Source: Dreissena polymorpha
Taxonomy: Eukaryota; Mollusca; Bivalvia; Myida; Dreissenidae
Direction of reading: 5' to 3'
Assembly: GCF_020536995.1 (NCBI RefSeq)
Contig: NC_068357.1
Coordinates: forward strand, 54,391,063-54,455,062
DNA length: 64,000 nucleotides
The translations under genes were made by a program, and so were the position numbers. The notes under the pieces were generated by a model. That model had not been told where the DNA came from. It saw only the letters and a program-made list of their open reading frames with translations, and searched no databases. Positions 54,801 to 64,000 of this stretch are shown here, piece by piece (within the stretch, counting starts at the first letter, position 1; each line of letters begins with the position of its first letter).

Positions 54801-55583
54801 ACCTAGTGACGCGTTCTTGAGTTATCATCCGTAAACCATTTTACTATTTTGGGTCACTGTGACCTTGATATTTGACCTAGTGACCTGAAAATCAATAGGG
54901 GTCATCTGCGAGTCATAATCAATCTACCTATCAAGTTTCATGATCCTAGGCCTAAGCGTTCTTGAGTTATTATCCGGAAACCATTTTACTATTTCGGGTC
55001 ACTGTGACCTTGACCTTTGACCTAGTGACGCGTTCTTGAGTTATCATCCGTAAACCATTTTACTATTTTGGGTCACTGTGACCTTGATATTTGACCTAGT
55101 GACCTGAAAATCAATAGGGGTCATCTGCGAGTCATGATCAATCTACCTATCAAGTTTCATGATCCTAGGCCTAAGCGTTCTTGAGTTATCATACGGAAAC
55201 CATTTTACTATTTCGGGTCAACGTGACCTTTGACCTAGTGACCTCAAAATCAATAGGGGTCATCTTCGAGTCATGATCAATGTACCTATGAAGTTTCATG
55301 ATCCTAGGCCCAAGTGTTTTTGAGTTATCCGGAAACCACCTGGTGGACGGACCTACCGACAGACCCATTTTACTATTTCGGGTCACCTTGACCTTTGACC
55401 TAGTGACCTCAAAATCAATAGGGGTCATCTGCGAGTCATGATCAATGTACGTATGAAGTTTCATGATCCTAGGCCCAAGCGTTCTTGAGTTATCATCCGG
55501 AAACCACCTGGTGGACGGACCTACCGACAGACCGACATGAGCAAAGCAATATACCCCCTCTTCTTCGAAGGGGGGCATAAAAA
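51899..55583 (+). repeat. Complete ACAAG ... GGGGGGCATAAAAA element with ~25 tandem units of ~145 bp
   Basis: 5' end 'acaagggctgtttgtaaaac' with a hairpin-forming 'atgccccccatatgggc'; 3' end 'ccccctcttcttcgaagggg' + 'ggcataaaaa' after 'ggtggacggacctaccgaca'. The core unit reads 'gagttatcatccggaaacca' 'ttttactatttcgggtcacc' 'gtgaccttgacctttgacct' 'agtgacctgaaaatcaatag' and so on; for example units start at 52381, 52526 and 52671 (145 bp). Unit subtypes (ccagtcatg, gcgagtcatg, gatatagtg) recur in blocks (for example 52840-53400 against 53930-54430), showing higher-order amplification. All frames in it are repeat-derived. Confidence 0.92.
54496..54530. promoter_or_regulatory. Composite nuclear-receptor half-site cluster in one array unit
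   Basis: GGTCACAGTGACC (IR3, vitellogenin ERE core) runs directly into 'ttgacctttgacctagt', giving the complement of TCAAGGTCA (ERR/NR5A type) and AGGTCAAAGGTCA (DR1, HNF4/RXR type). Near-identical clusters occur in most units of the array (with 'ccg', 'ctg' or 'aac' as spacer). Binding is inference. Confidence 0.4.
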
Positions 55584-56632
55584 TATTTAAATTGATCCGT
55601 AAAATAACGTCTCCTCCCATAAGCAAAAAAAAATGCATTACATACTAGTCGCCGCCCTCCAGGACGAAGCCAATCATTCTGTTTACAACTAAACTTGGAG
55701 GGAAAGAGACAAAGAACACAAATGTATCTTTTTTTTAAATTGCTATTCTAATTATTCAATACAAGGAATCACTATTTTTGTAAATATGATTTTACTTGAA
55801 GAGAGTTTTCACTTAAACAAGTCACAATACAATTCACCGGTAGTACAATGCAATAAAAATTGAATACACAAAATCATTTCTTACAATGATTTGTAACCAT
55901 TATATAATTTTGCAACAACAACACTTAACCTTTGTAAATACTCATAGCAAAACAAGCTCCAAATATTGCTTTAAACATACATACTTAACCATATTCCGTA
56001 TGTGCATGTGTTTCATGAGTTACCAGATAACACAACAGCAATTTAGTAAAACACTTCTTATTGACTCAATTGGCATGAATACTAATAATTTATGGTAATT
56101 AATACTTAAGGCATATATGTCAGCTCAAATAAGAACTTTATACACATTTACATTTAATACATTTTTTAAAATAAATTTTACTCTATTTTGTAACTTTGTT
56201 CATTCACACATTGACAAGGTTTCATTTTTTTAGCAGTATTTAAAAGTAAAATCCACTTAAGCATGCAGTTTATGGTAAAATCAATTTATCTGTAGCAGTA
56301 ATATACATGTATGCAAGCATCTTTTTATAATTTGCCAAAAATAATAAATGCAACAGATAAAACTGCCTAAAGTGCATTGTTGAAAAAACCCTCAGTTTAT
56401 TCAATTAGATTGTTGTTGTAGCCCCACTTCATATAATACAATGTCGTGTGTAAATTAATATATTATAACAACAACTCACAGCTGCACTCTTCCAATGTTT
56501 TTACCAAAAATTATTATTTAAATCTGATGACCTAAGAATTTGTATTGATTGTAATAAATTTACTAAATAAAATGACTAAAAGTTTAACAATGGTATCACA
56601 TAAAATACTGGTAAGATTTTAGCTTATACCTA
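55584..56632. other. AT-rich sequence, nothing recognised
   Basis: No gene or repeat recognised. Confidence 0.4.
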
Positions 56633-56815
56633 TTTATTTTAGCTGGATTGCATAGAAAGCCTTAAGCTTATTTGAAATGCTCTGGAGTCTGTTTACTGGG
56701 AAAAGAACCACTACTTGGTGTCTTTGTGATGAGATCTAAAGAACCTTCCCATGGATGGGATCGAACCCTTGACCCCCCGGTTGCTAGGCAGACTCCATCA
56801 CCACTACACAAAGGC
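56633..56815 (-). mobile_element. tRNA-derived SINE
   Basis: On the minus strand an A-box-like 'tgtagtggtgatggagtc' (56791-56808) and a B-box 'gggttcgatccc' (56758-56769) form a tRNA-like head; a body with 'actacttggtgtcttt'-complement and 'agctggattgcatagaaagc'-complement follows. A diverged copy is at 4304-4465. Pol III transcription from the internal boxes is the usual mode for such elements. Confidence 0.7.
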
Positions 56816-56834
56816 AACCTGCCATCTTACCGAC

Positions 56835-57990
56835 CTGGTTAAATTGTGCTTTTAAAAGTCCAACATTTACTGATGGTTGAACTGTGTCAGGAACCTTTGT
56901 TTGAAAGAGTATCGTATGCATAAATAGTTCAAAATAACCTACATTAATGCAATAAAATATCAGGATTGCACCCGTTCACTTGCAAAGCTTAAACGTAAGT
57001 TGGCATGGACTTAACTCATGCTACTTTTGGCTTTTGATTGGTTGTTTTTAACAGTGATTTCTTACAAGCTGTTGTTAAAATTACCATATTTGGAAATCTT
57101 ACTCTCTTAAGCAATCTATATATGCCCAACCAATCAAAATGTAGGTTATGTTCTAAGCAAGTCAGAACAAATAAAGTAAAAAACTTTATCAACTAAGAAT
57201 TTATTTCACTGCGCTCCCTCTTACCAATATGATTTTAAGTAATGTTTTAACTATCGCATATCTAAGAGATCGTGTACACCTACATGGACATAACCTACAC
57301 TTCGTTCTTTTATTGAAACAATTTGGGTTTTACTTCAAATATAAATGATCACAATGACTCTGTAATATTTACATGTTCTAAGGTAAGAAATATACTGGTC
57401 CCTTGAGACATGTCTACAGCTTGCATGATCACTTACTGAAAATCACCGGATGATATTCATTAACTAATAATAATCTAACAATAATAACTAACAACTTGAA
57501 ATATTCCCCCCATACAATAATTTGCAAATCTACATTGAAAATCACAATAATAATTACAAGATGATATCAAATATATACATCATATTACATGTGCAACTTA
57601 AACAAAATAGAAAATATATTTTAACTAATGGTATTATATCAAATGCACTGCATACAAAATTAATATATTATTAAATATTAGTTTTTGTATTGTTCAAACT
57701 TGTAGGGCTGCCTCCAAAATGTTATGCAACCAAATAATTAAATCTCACTTAAATCAACTTGCCATTATTCTCTTGATGTTTCACTAATACTTTCATACTG
57801 AAAACAAGAACAGATCAGCACAATCCCTATTGATTTTACCCATCTAGTATTTATCCAAAACTGTCACTATTGTTATCAGCTATTATCAATCCCCAGACAA
57901 GTCCCCAGACCAGACAATGCCCCAATCACTCTTGTCTACAACCCAGACAAATTCAAATAGTATGTGTTTTTTTGTTTATAGAGGATTACA
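56835..57990. other. AT-rich sequence, nothing recognised
   Basis: No gene or repeat recognised. Confidence 0.4.
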
Positions 57991-57992
57991 AA

Positions 57993-58030
57993 ACAAGAGG
58001 GCCATGATGGCCCTGTATCGCTCCACTGTT
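57993..58030 (+). repeat. 5' end fragment of an ACAAGAGGGCC repeat
   Basis: 'acaagagggccatgatggcc' 'ctgtatcgctccactg' has the start word and a perfect hairpin (agggccatgatggccct), but the body that follows matches nothing else here. The related text 'agagggccatgatgatccta' at 16820 lies in the right inverted-repeat arm. Confidence 0.6.
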
Positions 58031-59175
58031 TTTTCTTTGCGAAAAAAACGTGCAATGCGCATGGGTTGAAATGTACTCAAGCAAGTGACTTTCTCTTTCT
58101 ATCCCTCGTCTCATTGGGGGTTTAAAGTTGGAAGGGGGAGCATTTTTATATATGGAAAAAGTTACTACCGTGTTAACTAAACAGACTTAAAAGCCCGGGA
58201 ATTGTTGCACAGGTCCTTTGCTTATAACGTAGGTACATTTATCTCTCCAAAAGATATTGTCGTTCTTTCTATTTCACATATTTTTAGATGCTGAAGATCA
58301 AATCTACGCATTTGATTTGAAACAGATTCACAAGACCCACAGGAATCAAAATGCCTTAACCCTTTACCAAACTACACATTTTGGACTTTCCCAATTTGAA
58401 AGAGGTTGCAGACCTCAATTAAATTAAAATGGAATATGAAGGAAATGATCAGGTAAGGTAGAAATAATTGTGATAAAAGGAGAAATTGCTCATCAAACCA
58501 CACATCCCTAAGACCAACAGGCCTGAGAATATTATGATAATCTAAAGATTATTTCTTTATATTTATAAATGTATTTAATTAAGTAATACATTTGACTCCT
58601 AAGATCATTTCATAACTGATATTAAGAAAATTATAAAATGGTCAGAAATATATATGGATTGTTGAGCAATTGACAATCATATCCACAATTCATGAGTCAC
58701 GATTCACAAATGGAACAATGAATCATTAGTTATTAAAAAGCAGCATATACGATAGTTAAGAACATTGCACTTCATTAATTTCAACACCTTCTCTTGGATA
58801 CAAAGTTTGAGTTTACCGTGCAGTATCATATATTGACTTTTCTTGAAATAATTATGTTCATGGAAGTTGTGTTTTTAAAATCAATAATATATCATTAAAC
58901 TGGTTTAAACTCTACAAAAAAGACATGAAATTAACATGTCATCCAAAATATTTTCATCCGGATATATGGTCACTTTTGACATATTTAAATAAAACCAGAC
59001 TTTTTTCAGTTTGTAAGAAAAACATTCATAACACATGTTCTTACTTCAATGCCTTTGTAAGCAGTCACCATCTGACCTAAAATGGACCTTAATGACAGGG
59101 TTTTATCTCATGTTTACAAGATGTTGATGTTGTTGGTCACAGCCAAACGGCCACAGTAATCTCCACAGGTAAACG
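58031..59175. other. AT-rich sequence, nothing recognised
   Basis: No gene or repeat recognised. Confidence 0.4.
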
Positions 59176-59179
59176 TCAT

Positions 59180-60505
59180 ATGTTCAGTTTTGTGACCCCC
59201 GGGGCTGGGTCAAATTTGAGCCCAGGGGAATAATTTGAACAAATTTGGTCGAGGACTATAAGATATCACTACATACCAAATTTATTAGCCCTAGGCTCTA
59301 TAATTAAGAACAAGAAGATTTTTAAAGTCTGCACACAATAGGCCTTATTTAAGCATATGTTCATTTTTGTGACTCCTGGGGCAAGGTCAAATTTGTTCCC
59401 AGGGGCATAATTTGAACAAACTAAGTAGAGAACTATTATATGTCACTACCTACCGAATTTGGTAGAAATAGGCCCAATGGTTATGGACAAGAAGATTTTT
59501 ATAGTTTGCACAAAATGGGCCCAATATAAGCATATGTTCAATTTTGTGACCCCTGGGGAACGGTCAAATTTGATCCCAGGGGCTTAATTTGAACAAACTT
59601 GGTAGAGGACTATAAGATGTCATTACATAGCAAATTTGGTAGCCCTAGCCCTATGCCATACGTTTATGGACAAGAAGATTTTTAAAGTTTGCACAAAATA
59701 GGCCTTACATAAGCAAATTTTCGATTTTTTGACCCCCCAGGGCAGGGTCAAATTTGACCCAAGGGGCATAATTTGAACAAACTTGGTAGAGGACTATTAG
59801 ATGTCACTTCATAGCAAATTTGGTAGCCCTAGGCCCAATGGTTATGGAAAAAAAGATTTTTAAAGTTTGCACAAAATAGGCCCTATATAACAAATGTTTA
59901 ATTTTTTGACCCCCCGGGGCAAGGTCAAATTTAACCCCTTGGGCATAATTTGAACAGACTTGGTAGAGGACTATAAGAAGTCACTACATAGCAAATTTGG
60001 TAGCCCTAGGCCCAATGGTTATGGACAAGAAGATTTTTAAAGTTTGCACAAAATAGGCCTTATATAAGCAAATTTTCAATTTTTAATCCCCCGGGGCAGG
60101 GTCAAATTTGACCCCAGGGACATAATTTGAACAAACTTGGTAGAGGACTATAAGATGTCACTACATAGCAAATTTGGTAGCCCTAGGCCCATTGGTAATG
60201 GACAAGAAGATTTTTAAAGTTTGCACAAAATAGGCCTTATATAAGCAAATTTTCAATTTTTTAACCCCCCCGGGGCAGGGTCAAATTTGACCCCAATGGC
60301 ATAATTTGAACAAACTTGGTAGAGGACTATAAGATGTCACTACATAGCAAATTTGGTAGCCCTAGGCCCAATGGTTATGGACAAGAAGATTTTTAAAGTT
60401 TGCACAAAATAGGCCTTATATAAGCAAATTTTCAATTTTTTGACCCCCCAGGGCAGGGTCAAATTTGACCCCAGGGGCATAATTTGAACAAACTTGGTAG
60501 AGGAC
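59180..60505 (+). repeat. Second ~170-bp array (about 8 units), cut at the duplication junction
   Basis: Same family as 18435-22281 but a distinct subtype ('cactacatagcaaatttggt' and 'agtttgcacaaaataggcc'). It stops in mid-unit at 'ggtagaggac', where copy 2 of the duplicated segment starts. Confidence 0.9.
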
Positions 60506-63500
60506 ATACGTGTCGCGCTTCGCGCTCTATATTTGGTAGGGATAGGCCTATGATAGACAACCTTAAAAATACATGGATAATAGATGTGTTGTTTGCATTT
60601 ATTTGTTAATATAAAAACACGTGTATTTTTATAAGATATTTAAGTGATGTACCCGGTAAGAAATTTTAATTAACGTTGTCACCACGTTGCATCCATTAAT
60701 TTTAATAAAAATGTCCAATTGTAGTAAAATGGATTTTAAAATGTCTACATAAAAATAACGCTTTATTGTATTTATTAACCTGACTGAAAAAATTGTCAGC
60801 CGCCAAACTGTTCCGTTCGTGCCGGAACCCGGGATTGAACCGGGGGGCCTTTAGATGACTGTTGCATAAACAACTTAAGTCTAACGCTCTCCCAACTGAG
60901 CTTTTCCGGCTGACATTCACTTATGTACTGCTATTTGGTGAAGTTGTGTATAGCGATCGTTATTATATGTCTATTAATAAACTAATACATTATACGTTTT
61001 TGTACCACTACGCCTGCCAATAAACTTGCTTGCGCGATAGGTCGTCAAATATCGTACTACATTGATTCTCCACTTAAGAAGCAAATTAGAAAAATCACAA
61101 AATAAATATATTTTGATTATGTTAATTTTTTATGTAAAACATCATTTGTTTTTATACAAAACCAGAAAGTTTCGCGTATTTGCCCAGTCCCTGTGATCTT
61201 TCCCCTGTGATCAGTTGTGGATCAGTTATTAATTAAAACAATTAGCTTTGCATTATTGGCAAAAAATGTTGTAATAAATGTAATAGGCACAAATGCAGTA
61301 CTTATTTACACTAATTTACACAAAAAATCACCACTATGCAAGATATTCTTAAAACAACAAGGGCTGTTTGTAAAACATGCATGCCCCCATATGGGCTCTC
61401 CGTTGTAGTGACAGCCATAGTGTGAATATGTTTTTTGTCACTTTGACCTTGACCTTTGACCTAATGACCTGAAAATCAATAGGGGTCATCTGCCAGTCAT
61501 GATCAATGTACCTATGAAGTTTCATGATCCTAGCCATAAGCGTTCTTGAGTTATCATCCGGAAACCATTTTACTATTTCGGATCACCGTGAACTTGACCT
61601 TTGACCTAGTGACCTCAAAATCGATAGGGGTCATCTGCCAGTCATGATCAATGTACCTATGAAGTTTCATGATCCTAGGCCTAAGCGTTCTTGAGTTATC
61701 ATCCGGAAACCATTTTACTATTTCGGGTCACCATGACCTTGACCTTTGACCTAGTGACCTCAAAATCGATAGGGGTCATCTGCGAGTCATGATCAATGTA
61801 CATATGAAGTTTGATGATCGTAGCCATTAGCGTTCTTGAGTTATCATCCGGAAACCATTTTACTATATCAGGTCACCGTGACCTTGACCTTTGATATAGT
61901 GACCTGAAAATCAATAGGGGTCAACTGCGAGTCATGATCAATGTACCTATGAAGTTTCATGATCCTAGGCATAAGCGTTCTTGAGTTATCATCTGGAAAC
62001 CATTTTACTATTTCAGGGCACCGTGACCTTGACCTTTGATATAGTGACCTGAAAATCAATAGGGGTCAACTGCGAGTCATGATCAATCTACCTATCAAGT
62101 TTCATGATCCTAGGCATAAGCGTTCTTGAGTTATCATCCGGAAACCATTTTACTATTTCGGGTCACCGTGACCTTGACCTTTGACCTAGTGACCTGAAAA
62201 TCAATAGGGGTCATCTGCGATTCATGATCAATGTACCTATGAAGTTTCATGATCCTAGGCATAGGCGTTTTTGAGTTATCATCCGGAAACCATTTTACTA
62301 TTTCGGGTCACCATGACCTTTGACCTTGTGACCTCAAAATCAATAGGGGTCATCTGCCAGTCATGATCAATGTACATATGAAGTTTCATGATCGTAGCCA
62401 TTAGTGTTCTTGAGTTATCATCCGGAAACCATTTTACTATTTCAGGTCACCGTGACCTTGACCTTTGATATAGTGACCTGAAAATCAATAGGGGTCAACT
62501 GCGAGTTATGATCAATGTACCTATGAAGTTTCATGATCCTAGGCATAAGCGTTCTTGAGTTATCATCCAGAAACCATTTTACTATTTCAGGTCAACGTGA
62601 CCTTGACCTTTGATATAGTGACCTGAAAATCAATAGGGGTCAACTGCGCGTCATGATTAATATATCAATGAAGTTTCATGATCCTAGGCAAAAGCGTTCT
62701 TGAGTTATCATACGGAAACCATTTTACTATTTCGGGTCATCGTGACCTTGACCTTTGACCTAGTGACCTGAAAATCAAAAGGGGTCATCTGCGAGTCATG
62801 ATCAATGTACCTATGAAGTTTCATGTTCCTAGGCATAAGCGTTCTTAAGTTATAAACCGGACACCATTTTACTATTTCGGGTCACAGTGACCTTGACCTT
62901 TGACCTAGTGACCTGAAAATCAATAGGGGTCATCTGCCAGCCATGATCAATCTACCTACGAAGTTTCATGATCCTAGGCATAAGCGTTCTTGAGTTATCA
63001 TCCGGAAACCATTTTACTATTTCGGGTCACTGTGACCTTGACCTTTGACCTGAAAATCAATAGGGGTCATCTGCGAGTCATGATCATTCTACCTATCAAG
63101 TTTCATGATCCTAGGCCTAAGCGTTCTTGAGTTATCATCCGGAAACCATTTTACTATTTCGGGTCACTGTGACCTTGACCTTTGACCTAGTGACGCGTTC
63201 TTGAGTTATCATCCGTAAACCATTTTAATATTTTGGGTCACTGTGACCTTGATCTTTGACCTAGTGACCTGAAAATCAATAGGAGTCATCTGCGAGTCAT
63301 GATCAATCTACCTATCAAGTTTCATGATCCTAGGCCTAAGCGTTCTTGAGTTATCATCCGGAAACCATTTTACTATTTCGGGTCAACGTGACCTTGACCT
63401 TTGACCTAGTGACCTGAAAATCAATAGGGGTCATCTGCGAGTCATGATCAATGTACCTATGAAGTTTCATGATCCTAGGCATAAGCGTTTTTGAGTTATC

Positions 63501-64000
63501 ATCCGGAAACCATTTTACTATTTCGGGTCACCATGACCTTTGACCTAGTGACCTCAAAATCAAAAGGGGTCATCTGCGAGTCATGATCAATGTACATATG
63601 AAGTTTCATGATCGTAGCCATTAGTGTTCTTGAGTTATCATCTGGAAACCATTTTACTATTTCACGTCACCGTGACCTTGACCTTTGATATAGTGACCTG
63701 AAAATCAATAGGGGTCAACTGCGAGTCATGATCAATGTACCTATGAAGTTTCATGATCCTAGGCATAAGCGTTCTTGAGTTATCATCCGGAAACCATTTT
63801 ACTATTTCAGGTCAACGTGACCTTGACCTTTGATATAGTGACCTGAAAATCAATAGGGGTCAACTGCGAGTCATGATTAATATATCAATGAAGTTTCATG
63901 ATCCTAGGCATAAGCGTTCTTGAGTTATCATACGGAAACCATTTTACTATTTCGGGTCATCATGACCTTGACCTTTGACCTAGTGACCTGAAAATCAAAA
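60506..64000 (+). repeat. Copy 2 of the duplicated segment (runs out of the window)
   Basis: See 51047-54543. It includes the array element from 61357 (acaagggctgtttgtaaaac) to the window end. Differences from copy 1 are single bases (for example one c fewer in the run near 61384) and small substitutions. Confidence 0.92.
60820..60910 (-). tRNA. Second copy of the intron-bearing tRNA-Phe-like sequence
   Basis: Identical to 51362-51452 except that conserved T8 is A (GCCGGAAAAGCTC), which weakens it further as a working tRNA. It arose with the segmental duplication, not as an independent insertion. Confidence 0.65.

Noticed and set aside
55189-55638. 149-codon minus-strand frame
   Set aside because: Translation of the ~145-bp repeat unit and its terminal hairpin; the same peptide recurs wherever the repeat occurs (41651, 43272, 52411, 61868).
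1-64000. Retroviral, LTR or Polinton fossils
   Set aside because: No reverse transcriptase, integrase, capsid or protein-primed polymerase motifs were recognised in any frame given or read.

Overview
The window is animal nuclear DNA and looks like a bivalve mollusc. The evidence is low GC, long introns with GT/AG borders, one clear eukaryotic gene (WD40 plus SOCS box), several DNA-transposon fossils, and dense hairpin-capped interspersed repeats of a style I associate with bivalve genomes (a dreissenid-like veneroid is my guess; species not provable from sequence alone). I saw no bacterial operon, CRISPR array, rRNA or recognisable retroviral element. Most open frames here are by-products of tandem repeats or AT-rich DNA and are left out. 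Layout: 1-920 is a dimeric tandem array ending in a hairpin; 955-1725 holds two weak candidate minus-strand exons; 1.9-8.2 kb is AT-rich non-coding DNA with scattered repeat copies and a SINE. From 8.2 to 18.4 kb two inverted ~1.4-1.5 kb repeat arms (8207-9640 and 16835-18372) bracket a PIF/Harbinger element (about 9805-15293). That element has a nearly intact DDE transposase (+), a convergent spliced MADF/Myb-like gene (-), and between them a 1.2-kb palindrome built of 147-bp tandem units that begins inside the last codons of the transposase. 18.4-22.3 kb is a ~170-bp tandem array closed by a hairpin. 22.3-26.3 kb is mostly unannotated. A Mutator-like element with long inverted repeats follows (26.3-28.7 kb), then a 954-bp hAT-type derivative with a 5-bp target duplication (28.9-29.9 kb), GC-rich and AT-rich foldback sequences (30.7-32.9 kb), and a 3.7-kb hAT element of the DUF4371/ZMYM1-like type (33374-37079) that carries a nested 383-bp element. 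The one host gene I can model runs from 38.7 to 45.2 kb on the plus strand: three exons encode a ~440-residue WD40 repeat protein ending in a SOCS box, so probably a substrate receptor of an elongin B/C-Cullin 5 ubiquitin ligase. Its second intron holds microsatellites, several repeat elements, and partial tandem copies of its own last splice acceptor. Downstream lie a repeat flanked by ~100-bp direct duplications, a ~50-bp minisatellite (47462-48456), a chimeric repeat, and a 3.7-kb element with about 25 copies of a ~145-bp unit (51899-55583). A segment of at least 3.5 kb starting at 51047, with an intron-bearing tRNA-Phe-like sequence and the start of that array, is repeated almost perfectly at 60506-64000. 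The most interesting signals are: (1) a structural class shared by many otherwise different repeats (ACAAG plus hairpin at one end, hairpin plus TAAAAA at the other, often with a tandem core); (2) the ~145-bp arrays, each unit of which packs a cluster of nuclear-receptor half-sites, including exact matches to the vitellogenin-type oestrogen response element core; (3) the 147-bp-unit palindrome inside the Harbinger element; and (4) the duplicated splice acceptor in the WD40-SOCS gene.
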